Of a stretch of DNA of 64,000 nt, positions 8,381 to 16,105 are shown in pieces (within the stretch, counting starts at the first letter, position 1; each line of letters starts with the position of its first letter). The stretch is from CAVQXR01 sp046330455 (lineage in GTDB: Bacteria > Actinomycetota > Thermoleophilia > Gaiellales > Gaiellaceae). Location: positions 1 through 64,000 of the forward strand of contig JAXLSU010000007.1 of NCBI GenBank assembly GCA_046330455.1, read 5' to 3'. The position numbers were made by a program, and so were the translations under genes. Under the pieces are notes generated by a model. The model saw nothing but the letters and a program-made list of their open reading frames with translations. It ran no database searches and was not told where the DNA came from.

Positions 8381-9346
8381 GTGCTCGCGATCGACGTCGA
8401 GGGGCTTCGGAAGTCCTACAAGGACGTGTGCGCCCTCGACGGGCTCACGTTCAGCGTCGAGGAGGGTGCGGTGTTCGGCCTGCTCGGGCCGAACGGGGCC
8501 GGGAAGTCGACGACGGTCAAGATCCTCGTCACCCTCTCCAGCGCCGATTCGGGGCGCGCGATCGTGGCCGGGTTCGACGTTACCGCCGATGCCGAGCGCG
8601 TGCGCGGAGCGATCGGCTACGTGCCGCAGGCCTCCGGGGTCGACGTCCATGCGACCGGCCGCGAGAACCTGATGCTCCAGGGGCGGGTGCAACGCGTTCC
8701 GCCGGCCGCGCTGCGGCGGCGGGTCGACGAGCTGCTCGATGCGTTCTCGATCCGCGAGTTCGCCGACCGGATCGTACGCACCTACTCGGGCGGCATGATG
8801 CGGCGTTTGGACGTCGCGATGGGGCTCGTGCACCGGCCGAAGGTGCTGTTCCTCGACGAGCCGACGACCGGTCTCGACCCCGAGGCCCGGGTCGCGATGT
8901 GGGATGAGCTCGGCCGTCTCGCCGGCGAGGAGCAGCTGACGATCCTCCTGACGACGCACTACCTGGAGGAGGCCGACCATCTCGCCGGCCGCATCGCGAT
9001 CGTCAGTCGTGGGCAGGTCGTCGTCCAGGGTGCTCCCGACGAGCTGAAGCGCCAGCTCCGCGGGGACGCGGTCACCGTCGAGCTCGCCGACGGGGAGGCG
9101 GGTCCCGCAGCGCCGGTCGTCGAACGGCTCGGTGTCGTCGAGGAGACGATCGTCGACGGCCGCTACCTACGGGCCCGGGTCGAGCACGGGGCACAGGCCG
9201 TGCCGTCGATCCTCTCCACCCTCGAGTCCGAGGGAATCGCGGTCGCGGCGGTCACCGTCTCCCGGCCGTCGCTCGACGACGTGTACCTCCACTACACAGG
9301 CCGGGACTTCCGCTCGGAGGACGAGGCGGGGAGCACGGTCTCGTGA
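8381..9346 (+). CDS. ABC transporter ATP-binding protein (DrrA type)
   Basis: 321 residues. Seen: Walker A 'GPNGAGKST' at about residues 36-44, the Q-loop region 'IGYVPQASGVD', the signature 'TYSGGMMRRLDVAMGLVHRPKVLFLDEPTTGLDPEAR', which includes Walker B, and the H-loop His in 'ILLTTHYLEEAD'. The C-terminal extension of about 90 residues is the DrrA-type domain found in drug and lipid exporters. Start is GTG 8381, with TAGACT at 8369-8374 only 6 bases upstream, so probably leaderless. Its stop overlaps the permease start at 9343. The pair would form a cytoplasmic ATPase plus membrane exporter; the substrate cannot be told from sequence. Confidence 0.93.
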   Translation: MLAIDVEGLRKSYKDVCALDGLTFSVEEGAVFGLLGPNGAGKSTTVKILVTLSSADSGRAIVAGFDVTADAERVRGAIGYVPQASGVDVHATGRENLMLQGRVQRVPPAALRRRVDELLDAFSIREFADRIVRTYSGGMMRRLDVAMGLVHRPKVLFLDEPTTGLDPEARVAMWDELGRLAGEEQLTILLTTHYLEEADHLAGRIAIVSRGQVVVQGAPDELKRQLRGDAVTVELADGEAGPAAPVVERLGVVEETIVDGRYLRARVEHGAQAVPSILSTLESEGIAVAAVTVSRPSLDDVYLHYTGRDFRSEDEAGSTVS

Positions 9347-10119
9347 AGGCCTTTCTCACGGATACGGGCGCGATGGTCCTGCGCCACCAGCGCAACTTCC
9401 TGCGGCAGCCGATCTGGCTCGTGTTCGCGCTCACCCAGCCGATGTTCTGGCTGCTCCTGTACAGCCAGCTCTTTCGCCGGATCGTCGACCTGCCCGGGTT
9501 CGACACCGACTCGTACGTGCAGTTCCTGACGCCGGGCATCGTCGTCATGACCGCCTTCTTCGGCGCCACCTGGTCGGGGATGTCGATGATCGACGACCTC
9601 GATCGCGGGGTGATCCCGCGCTTCCTCGCCACCCCGACGAGCCGTGCCTCGCTGATCGTCTCGCAGGTCGTCCACACGGGGATCATCGCCGTCGTGCAGG
9701 CGATCATCATCCTCGGCACTGCCTGGCTCCTCGGCGCCCGCGTCGAGCGCGGCGTCGCCGGCTGGTTCGTCATCGTCCTCGTCGCCGCGCTCGTCGCCGC
9801 CGGCTGGGGCGGGATCTCGCACGGGATCGCGCTCGTCGTGCGACGCGAGGAGCCGCTGATCGCGATCCTCAACTTCTTCGGCCTGCCGCTCACCTTCATC
9901 TCGGCGATCCTGATCGCGGAGACGCTGATGCCCGACTGGATGCAGTGGGCAGCGAAGTTCAACCCGGTCAACTGGGCCGTGATCGCCTCGCGCGAGATGG
10001 CGAGCACGGGCACCGACTGGAGCCGGGTGTGGATCTACCTCGGCCTCCTGATCGGCTTCGTCGCCGCCACGAGCGCGCTCGCGACGCGGGCGTTCTCGGT
10101 CTACCGGCGGACGCTGTAG
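9343..10119 (+). CDS. ABC-2 type transporter permease
   Basis: 258 residues with six hydrophobic segments (about residues 27-47, 63-83, 105-130, 140-165, 170-195 and 225-245). Typical ABC-2 permease features are visible: an N-terminal amphipathic region with 'RHQRNFLRQPIWLVF', the 'FLTPGIVVMTAFFGATWSG' segment and 'LNFFGLPLTFISAILI', where a DrrB-like permease has its conserved 'PLTFISS'. The GTG start at 9343 overlaps the stop of the ATPase gene (GTGA), indicating coupled translation. It is the second half of an exporter related to DrrAB. Its 3' end is convergent with the carboxylase gene 5 bases away. Confidence 0.9.
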   Translation: MKAFLTDTGAMVLRHQRNFLRQPIWLVFALTQPMFWLLLYSQLFRRIVDLPGFDTDSYVQFLTPGIVVMTAFFGATWSGMSMIDDLDRGVIPRFLATPTSRASLIVSQVVHTGIIAVVQAIIILGTAWLLGARVERGVAGWFVIVLVAALVAAGWGGISHGIALVVRREEPLIAILNFFGLPLTFISAILIAETLMPDWMQWAAKFNPVNWAVIASREMASTGTDWSRVWIYLGLLIGFVAATSALATRAFSVYRRTL

Positions 10120-10124
10120 CCGGC

Positions 10125-11909
10125 TCAGGCCCCGTCGTCATCGAGTCGGTCGACGACGCAGATCAGCTGGCCGGTCTTCACCGGATTCCCGCTGGCGACC
10201 GAGAGGCCGCTCACGACGCCGTGGCGGTGGGCGGTGATCTCGTTCTCCATCTTCATCGCCTCGACGATGCAGATCACCTGCCCCTCGTCGACCTCCTCGC
10301 CCTCTGCCACCTCGACGGCGAGCACGGTGCCCTGCATCGGGCTCACGACAGCCGCCTGACCCGCCACTCCACCCGTGGCCTCGCGGGCACGCTCGCGCCG
10401 GCGCCGCGCGAGCCCGGCGTGGGGCGCCTCCGGCGTCAAGACCCTGACCTCGAACCGCCGCCCGTCGACCTCGGCAACGAGCGTCTGCTCGCGGCGCCGA
10501 TCGTCCCCGGAGGCCCCGGCCGGCGCCCGGGCGCCGCGCGTGGAGGCCTCGGTCGCGAGCTGAGCCAGGAGCTCGGACTCGACCAGGCCGTGGCAGGTCT
10601 CTCCCTCGATGAAGCAGGGGTGCGAGAGCAGCGCCCGGTGGAACCCGAGCAGGCTCGAGACGCCCTCGATCACGAACTCGTCGAGCGCGCGCAACATCCG
10701 CCGCCTCGCGGTGTCGCGGTCGCGGTCCCAGACGATGAGCTTCGCGATCATCGGGTCGTAGAGGCCGGAGATCTCCGAGCCGGCCTGCACGCCCGAATCG
10801 ACCCGGACGCCGGGGCCGGCCGGCTCCCGGTAGGCCGTGATCAGGCCCGGGGTGGGGAGGAAGCCCCGTTCGACGTCCTCCGCGTTGATCCGGCACTCGA
10901 TCGCGTGGCCGGTCACCCGGACGTCCTCCTGGGAGATCCCGAGCGGTGCGCCGGCCGCGATTAGGATCTGCTCGCGCACGAGGTCGATGCCCGTGGCCAT
11001 CTCGGTCACGGTGTGCTCGACCTGGATCCGGGTGTTCATCTCCAGGAAGTAGTAGGCCCCGTGCCGATCGAGCAGGCCTTCGATCGTGCCGGCGCTCCGG
11101 TAGCCCGCTGCCCGGGCGGCGTCGACGGCGATCCGGCCGATCCGCTCGCGTAGCTCGGCGGTGACGGCGGGTGACGGGGTCTCCTCGACGAGCTTCTGGT
11201 GGCGGCGCTGGATCGTACAGTCGCGCTCGCCGAGGTGGACGATGTTTCCATGGGCGTCGGCGAGCACCTGCACCTCGATGTGGCGGGGATCTTCGATGTA
11301 CTTCTCGACGTAGACCGTCTCGTCGGAGAAGTACGACAGCCCCTCCCGTTTCGCGCTCTCGAGGCCCCGCTCGGCCTCGTCCGCGGAGTGAACGACCTTG
11401 AGTCCCTTGCCGCCGCCGCCGGCCGCGGCCTTGATCGCGAGCGGCCACCCGTACTCGTCGCCGAGCCGGATCACCTCCGCGACGCTCTCGACCGGCTCCG
11501 TCGTGCCCGGCACGATCGGGACACCGGCCGCGCTCATCAGCTCACGCGCGGCCACCTTCGATCCCATCGCCTCGATCGCCTCGGGCGGCGGGCCGATCCA
11601 GACGAGCCCCGCCCGTGAGACCGCACGGGCGAAGCCTGCGTTCTCGGCGAGGAAACCGTAGCCGGGATGGATCGCCTCCGCGCCGGCCCGCCGCGCCGTC
11701 TCGATGATCCGCTCGCCCACGAGATAGCTCTCGGCAGCCGGGCCGGCACCGATCGCGTACGCCTCGTCGGCGGCCTCGAGGTGCAGCGACGCGCGGTCGG
11801 CGTCCGAGTAGACGGCGACGGTGCCGATCCCGAGCTCGCGCAGCGAGCGGAAGATGCGGATCGCGATCTCGCCCCTGTTCGCGACGAGGACTTTTCGGAA
11901 CAGTTCCAC
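10125..11909 (-). CDS. Acyl-CoA carboxylase biotin carboxylase/biotin carrier fusion
   Basis: 594 residues. The N-terminal 450 residues are biotin carboxylase, seen from 'VELFRKVLVANRGEIAIRIFR', the ATP-grasp glycine loop 'AAAGGGGKGL', 'ERDCTIQRRHQKLVEE' and 'EMNTRIQVEHTVTE'. The last 75 residues are a biotin carrier domain whose biotinylated Lys is in 'VEAMKMENEI'. This AccBC fusion is the alpha subunit of actinobacterial acetyl/propionyl-CoA carboxylases. Start GTG 11909 is chosen because family members begin at this point; a longer frame adds an Arg-rich tail. The likely partner carboxyltransferase is at 16106. It is divergent from pgsA with only 23 bases between start codons, so the promoters must overlap. 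Confidence 0.93.
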   Translation of the reverse strand: MELFRKVLVANRGEIAIRIFRSLRELGIGTVAVYSDADRASLHLEAADEAYAIGAGPAAESYLVGERIIETARRAGAEAIHPGYGFLAENAGFARAVSRAGLVWIGPPPEAIEAMGSKVAARELMSAAGVPIVPGTTEPVESVAEVIRLGDEYGWPLAIKAAAGGGGKGLKVVHSADEAERGLESAKREGLSYFSDETVYVEKYIEDPRHIEVQVLADAHGNIVHLGERDCTIQRRHQKLVEETPSPAVTAELRERIGRIAVDAARAAGYRSAGTIEGLLDRHGAYYFLEMNTRIQVEHTVTEMATGIDLVREQILIAAGAPLGISQEDVRVTGHAIECRINAEDVERGFLPTPGLITAYREPAGPGVRVDSGVQAGSEISGLYDPMIAKLIVWDRDRDTARRRMLRALDEFVIEGVSSLLGFHRALLSHPCFIEGETCHGLVESELLAQLATEASTRGARAPAGASGDDRRREQTLVAEVDGRRFEVRVLTPEAPHAGLARRRRERAREATGGVAGQAAVVSPMQGTVLAVEVAEGEEVDEGQVICIVEAMKMENEITAHRHGVVSGLSVASGNPVKTGQLICVVDRLDDDGA

Positions 11910-11932
11910 TGTCGGGCGTATTCTCCACTGAG

Positions 11933-12469
11933 ATGACCGTCGCCGACCAGTTGACCGTCGCCCGCGCACTCTCGGTTCCCGTCGTCGTCGTCCTGTTCAC
12001 CTGGGACTTCCCGGGTCACGCCTACTGGGCGACCGCCCTCTTTGCCGTCGCCGCGCTCACCGATCAGCTCGACGGCTGGCTCGCGCGGCGCTCGGGGCGC
12101 AGCACCGACCTCGGCCGGATTCTCGATCCGATCGCCGACAAGATCCTCGTGATGGCAGCGCTCGTCGCCCTGATCCCGGTCCTACCGGCCTGGATGGTGG
12201 CGACGATCATCGCCCGCGAGTTCCTCGTCACGGGCCTGCGCCAGGCGGCTCTCGAGCGGGGAATCGTCGTCGAGGCCCGCGATCTCGCGAAGGCGAAGAC
12301 CTGGGCCCAGTCGGTCGCGGCCGGGCTCGGTGGGCTCGCGCTCGGCGGCGCGATCGACGACGACGTCGCCTGGTGGGGGCTGCTCGCCGCGCTCGTGCTC
12401 ACCCTCGTCTCCGGGCTCGACTACGCTCGGATCGCTCCCTCGCTTCTCCGTGGCCGCCAACCTGCGTAG
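11933..12469 (+). CDS. pgsA: CDP-diacylglycerol-glycerol-3-phosphate 3-phosphatidyltransferase
   Basis: 178 residues, four or five membrane segments. It makes phosphatidylglycerol phosphate from CDP-diacylglycerol and glycerol 3-phosphate. The CDP-alcohol phosphatidyltransferase signature D-x2-D-G-x2-A-R-x8-G-x3-D-x3-D is complete, running from 'DQLDGWLAR' to 'GRILDPIADK' (about residues 43-68), with all four metal-binding Asp present. Other members of the superfamily use different alcohols; length and context favour PgsA. A TATTCT box at 11919-11924 lies 8 bases before the ATG. The end overlaps the next gene by 20 bases. Confidence 0.9.
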   Translation: MTVADQLTVARALSVPVVVVLFTWDFPGHAYWATALFAVAALTDQLDGWLARRSGRSTDLGRILDPIADKILVMAALVALIPVLPAWMVATIIAREFLVTGLRQAALERGIVVEARDLAKAKTWAQSVAAGLGGLALGGAIDDDVAWWGLLAALVLTLVSGLDYARIAPSLLRGRQPA

Positions 12470-13322
12470 CTACCGTCCCGACGACGCGGCAGCGATGCTC
12501 GCGCTCTCCCGCCGCGTCCAGACGCGCGAGGAGGAGCAGGTCGGGACGCCGCTCTGGAGCAGCATGGAGGAGCTCCAGGCCGAGCTCGAGGGCCTCGACC
12601 GACCGCCGGAGGAGACGATCCGCGTGATCGAGGACGACGGCCGGCCCGCCGGGTTCGGCGGGATCGAGGTCGAGGACGAGGTCGTGCTGTTCGGGCCGAT
12701 GGTCTCACCGCGCTCGCGCGGTCGCAAGGTGGGGCGCACGCTGCTCGCGGCCTCGCTCGAGCTCGCGCGGGAGGAGGGCGTCGGGCACCTCGTGGCCTCG
12801 GTCGGCGTGCGAAACGTGGGCGGACGGCTGATGCTGCAGCGAAACGGCTTCGAGTCGCGGGAGGGCCCGGTCGCCGTGTACCGCCTGATCCCGGGAGCTC
12901 ATCACCCGCTCTCGGAGCCGCACGCCGGTGTCACGACCCGGATCGCGCGGCGAGACGACGTCGAGCAGGTGCTCGGGCTGTGCCACGAGTGCTTTGCGCG
13001 CAGCCCCCTCTCCGACGAGGCGTGGAGCCGCGCCCTCGAGCGGGGTCAGGTACGCGTCGCCGACGAGCACGGGGCACCGATCGCGCTCGTGCGGATCAAC
13101 CCCGTCCGGCGCCGGGTCTTCCACGGGGTGACGGCCGCCGCCCGGGAACGGGGCGTCGGCGGCTTCGTGCTCTCCGAGGCCCTGCAGCAGTACTGGGAGG
13201 AGCACGCCGGCGAGGTCCTCCACCTCGCCGCCCCGGTCGAGAACGTCGCCGCGAGCCGGCTCTACCGCCGCCAGGGCTTCGCGCCCTGGCTCGTGCTCCA
13301 GCCGTTCGAGCTCGAGCTGTAG
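12450..13322 (+). CDS. GNAT-family acetyltransferase, two GNAT domains
   Basis: 290 residues from GTG 12450, chosen because the GNAT fold starts immediately ('NLRSYRPDDAAAMLAL'). The first domain (about 1-150) has the acetyl-CoA loop region 'VSPRSRGRKVGRTLLAASLELAREEG'. The second (about 155-290) has the equivalent 'VTAAARERGVGGFVLSEALQQY' and ends 'AASRLYRRQGFAPWL', the usual beta-bulge and Tyr segment of GNAT enzymes. The tandem arrangement resembles mycothiol synthase MshD in general layout, but I see no specific MshD residues and do not assign that. It overlaps pgsA by 20 bases, so it is probably co-transcribed with it. Confidence 0.8.
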   Translation: MAANLRSYRPDDAAAMLALSRRVQTREEEQVGTPLWSSMEELQAELEGLDRPPEETIRVIEDDGRPAGFGGIEVEDEVVLFGPMVSPRSRGRKVGRTLLAASLELAREEGVGHLVASVGVRNVGGRLMLQRNGFESREGPVAVYRLIPGAHHPLSEPHAGVTTRIARRDDVEQVLGLCHECFARSPLSDEAWSRALERGQVRVADEHGAPIALVRINPVRRRVFHGVTAAARERGVGGFVLSEALQQYWEEHAGEVLHLAAPVENVAASRLYRRQGFAPWLVLQPFELEL

Positions 13323-13492
13323 CGGTCAGGGCCCGGGGCGACCGGGGCTCCGGGCCCGGCGCCGTCGGGTTCGGAGTCGTTGCCCGGCTGCCACCAGGAA
13401 GACTCCACGCGCCCGCGCCGGAGCGCCGCCAGCGCGCGCTCGATCGCAGCCCGCTCCTGCGGCGTGGGCTCCGGTGTGATCTCGAGCTCCAT
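13262..13492 (-). CDS. Small protein, possible acyl-CoA carboxylase epsilon-type subunit
   Basis: 76 residues from ATG 13492. A TACCCT box on the minus strand (13501-13506) is 8 bases upstream, matching the leaderless pattern of this genome. The N-terminal 42 residues ('ITPEPTPQERAAIERALAAL' then 'SSWWQPGND') have the PxPxxEE/R-A-AxxxAL...SxW form of small actinobacterial proteins that accompany acyl-CoA carboxylases. The rest is low complexity and overlaps the 3' end of the GNAT gene by 61 bases in convergent orientation. Naming it an epsilon subunit is inference from this weak motif and from the two carboxylase genes nearby. It may simply be a conserved small protein. Confidence 0.45.
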   Translation of the reverse strand: MELEITPEPTPQERAAIERALAALRRGRVESSWWQPGNDSEPDGAGPGAPVAPGPDRYSSSSNGWSTSQGAKPWRR

Positions 13493-13541
13493 CGTGCGCA
13501 AGGGTAAAGCCTCCGGGGGCATCGGACGATAGAGAAGCTAG

Positions 13542-14648
13542 ATGCGGCGTCTGACTGTCGTTCTCGGCTGCCTCGCAACGCTCGCGCTCGCCCCGGCCGC
13601 GACCGCGCAGGAGGCTCCTCCCCCGCCGCCGCCCCCGGCGGCACCGTCGAGCTCCGAGCCCAGCGGGCCGCCTCCGACGTCCGGGCCTTCCTCGGGAAAC
13701 GCGACCTCCGGGTGGGCGAAGGCCCAGATGAAGGCGGTCGTCGCGGCGGGGCTCATGGCGCCGTCGGTGGCGAGCTTTCGCGGCGACGATCCGCTGACGA
13801 GGGGCGAGCTCGGCGAGCTGCTCGCCGCGCTCGGGGGAAGCGGTGTCGTGAAGGGCGATCCGGGCGCTCCGGTCAAGCTCCGTGAGCTCGATGCCGCGCT
13901 CGTGCGGCTGCTCGGCCAGGCGAAGACGGCCTCCGCGCTCCGTCGCACGCTCGCGGAGGCGGGCCTGCAGCCGAGCTCCCGGGTCGGCACGGAGACCGTC
14001 GCGCGATTGCTCGGGCTACGCCTCAACCACCCGCAGGAGCGCGATCCGCTCGAGCTCGGTCCCGACAGCGCCGTCACGAGAGCCGAGACCGCCTACTCGG
14101 TAGCGCGGGTGCTCGAGCTCCGCGCGAGCAGGTCGGCGCAGGCGATCGCCGGGGCTGCCGCCACGATCGAGCTCCCGGAGCTCACGGAGTGGCAGCGGAA
14201 GGTGATCGCCCGCTCGCTGCGATTCGTCGGGTATCCGTACATCTGGGGCGGCACATCCGAACGGCCGCAGACGCTCTTCGGGGTGCGAGTTCCCGGTGGC
14301 TTCGACTGCTCGGGCCTCGTCTGGCGCGTGTACAAGCTCGAGCCGTTCGAGGGCGCGCCGGAGCTCGCGAAGACGCTGAAGGGGCGGACGACCTACGTGA
14401 TGAGCGCCGAGTTCCCGGTCGTCCAGCGAATTCCGCTGCGCTCGGTCCAGCCGGGCGACCTGCTGTTCTTCGGCGACGAGGGCGCCGCATCGAAGCCGTC
14501 GCAGGTCGGGCACATGGGGCTGGCGCTGGGAGACGGCTGGATGATTCACTCGTCCTCCCGCGGGGTCACGATCGCGCCCATCGAAGGGTGGTACGCAGAC
14601 CGCTTTGCCTGGGGGCGCCGCCCACTCGCCGAGGCCGGGCTCGAGTAG
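13542..14648 (+). CDS. Secreted NlpC/P60 peptidase with SLH-like region
   Basis: 368 residues. Signal peptide 'MRRLTVVLGCLATLALAPAATAQ', then a 30-residue Pro/Ser linker. Residues about 57-105 and 110-200 look like S-layer-homology repeats ('WAKAQMKAVVAAGLMAP...DDPLTRGELGELLAAL'), which anchor proteins to the wall. The C-terminal NlpC/P60 domain has the catalytic Cys in 'GGFDCSGLVWRVYK' and the His in 'GHMGLALGDGWMIHSS', preceded by 'GYPYIWGG', where the family has its Tyr/Trp pocket. It should cleave peptidoglycan stem peptides at the cell surface. The gene is monocistronic, with an untidy region (14649-14776, nothing recognised) after it. Confidence 0.9.
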   Translation: MRRLTVVLGCLATLALAPAATAQEAPPPPPPPAAPSSSEPSGPPPTSGPSSGNATSGWAKAQMKAVVAAGLMAPSVASFRGDDPLTRGELGELLAALGGSGVVKGDPGAPVKLRELDAALVRLLGQAKTASALRRTLAEAGLQPSSRVGTETVARLLGLRLNHPQERDPLELGPDSAVTRAETAYSVARVLELRASRSAQAIAGAAATIELPELTEWQRKVIARSLRFVGYPYIWGGTSERPQTLFGVRVPGGFDCSGLVWRVYKLEPFEGAPELAKTLKGRTTYVMSAEFPVVQRIPLRSVQPGDLLFFGDEGAASKPSQVGHMGLALGDGWMIHSSSRGVTIAPIEGWYADRFAWGRRPLAEAGLE

Positions 14649-14776
14649 TCCGAGGGCGCCGGAACGATCGGTCCCCTCGATCGAGGGATCGATCGCGCCC
14701 GTAGCTTCACTCGAACGGGCGATGACCGCTCGCCCGTTCGGGTCAATACTCGATTCATCCGTCCTGCCGGGCTCAG

Positions 14777-16099
14777 ATGAAGCGACGATACGCAGCGACC
14801 ACATCGGCGAGCAGCTCGCGCGTTGTTCGCGCAGCCGCACTCATGACGACGCTCCTCGGTCTCGGTGCGGGCGCAGCCGCGCTCGTCCAGGTGTCGCTCG
14901 ACCGGTCGAACGCCGTGATCCTGCTCGGGATCGTGGGCCTCGTGCTCGCCGGCATTGCCTGCGTGTACCTGCTGTTCCCCCCGGCCGCCTCGGCGGAGAC
15001 GCTTCGGCTCGCCCTGACCGACCCGCTCACCGGGCTCGGGAACGCACGGCATTTCCTCGAGCGGCTCGAGCGTGATCTCAACGCCGCGGACGCAGGCGGG
15101 GCGCCGGTGACCGTCGTCCTGCTGGACGTGGACGAGTTCAAGACCGTGAACGACCGCTACGGCCACCCTGCCGGCGACCAGGTCCTCGTGCAGGTCGGGC
15201 GCTCGCTGCGGCGCGGCGGCGAAGGGTTTCGTCTCGGCGGGGACGAGTTCGCGCTGCTGCTTCCGGGGCACAGCGAGTCCTACGGCATCGCCGTGGCGGA
15301 GGCGGTGCTCGCCCGGATCGCAACGACCGAGTACGAGCACGGAGGAAGCGTCACCGCCTCGGCCGGGGTGGCGACCTACCCGGGCAAGGGCGTTGCCCGC
15401 AACGACGTCGTCCGGGCAGCCGACGAGGGCCTGTACCGCGCCAAGCACAGCGGGAAGGACTGCGTCCGGCAGTTCGAGCCGGGGCTCGTCCCGTCACAGA
15501 TCGACCCGGTGGGTCGGAACGACCGCGAGGCGTTCGTTCATGCGGTCGCCGGGCTCGTTGGCGCGATCCGCGCGCGGGGTCTCGAAGGCACGCGGATCGG
15601 CGAGCTGGCCGGACGCGTCGCCGTCCGTATGGGCCTGCCCACCGAGCACGTCGAGCTGATCCGCCTCGCCGGCGACGTCAGCGACGTCGGCAAGCTCGCT
15701 CTGCCGGACGATCTGCTCCAGAAGGCCGGGCCCCTCACGGAGCAGGAGCGTCAGGCCGTGCAACGTCACCCCGAGATCGGCCATGCGATGCTCGACTCGC
15801 TCGGAGCCGACCCGCTCGCGATCTGGGTCCGCCACCACCACGAGCGCTGGGACGGCCACGGCTACCCGGAGCGCCTTGCCGGGGAGCGGATCCCGCTCGC
15901 GGCCAGGATCCTGTTCGTCGCCGACGCGCTCGACTCGATGCTCTCCGACCAGAGCTGGCGGGAACGGCTGACGATGGACGAGGCTGTCGCGGAGATCGCC
16001 CGCTGCTCCGGGACCCAGTTCGACCCCGACGTGGCCGCCGCGGTCATCGCCGAGTTCGGCGCCGGCGCGCCGGGCGCTCTCGAGCCGGCCGCGGCCTGA
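14777..16099 (+). CDS. Membrane GGDEF diguanylate cyclase with degenerate HD-GYP domain
   Basis: 440 residues. Two N-terminal membrane helices (about 20-40 and 48-68) are followed by a GGDEF domain (about 75-235) with 'DPLTGLGNARHF', 'DVDEFKTVNDRYGH' and an intact LGGDEF motif, so c-di-GMP synthesis is likely. The C-terminal half (about 255-425) is HD-GYP-like with 'HHHERWDGHGYP' and 'ADALDSML', but the canonical LHDIGK reads VSDVGK: the first metal-binding His is Ser. The phosphodiesterase half may therefore be inactive or regulatory. No promoter box is visible close to the ATG. It is convergent with the carboxyltransferase gene 6 bases away. Confidence 0.88.
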   Translation: MKRRYAATTSASSSRVVRAAALMTTLLGLGAGAAALVQVSLDRSNAVILLGIVGLVLAGIACVYLLFPPAASAETLRLALTDPLTGLGNARHFLERLERDLNAADAGGAPVTVVLLDVDEFKTVNDRYGHPAGDQVLVQVGRSLRRGGEGFRLGGDEFALLLPGHSESYGIAVAEAVLARIATTEYEHGGSVTASAGVATYPGKGVARNDVVRAADEGLYRAKHSGKDCVRQFEPGLVPSQIDPVGRNDREAFVHAVAGLVGAIRARGLEGTRIGELAGRVAVRMGLPTEHVELIRLAGDVSDVGKLALPDDLLQKAGPLTEQERQAVQRHPEIGHAMLDSLGADPLAIWVRHHHERWDGHGYPERLAGERIPLAARILFVADALDSMLSDQSWRERLTMDEAVAEIARCSGTQFDPDVAAAVIAEFGAGAPGALEPAAA

Positions 16100-16105
16100 C
16101 CGTCG

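Noticed and set aside
10125..11909. Pyruvate carboxylase or urea carboxylase
   Set aside because: Only biotin carboxylase and carrier domains are present, with no carboxyltransferase domain, so it is the AccBC type.
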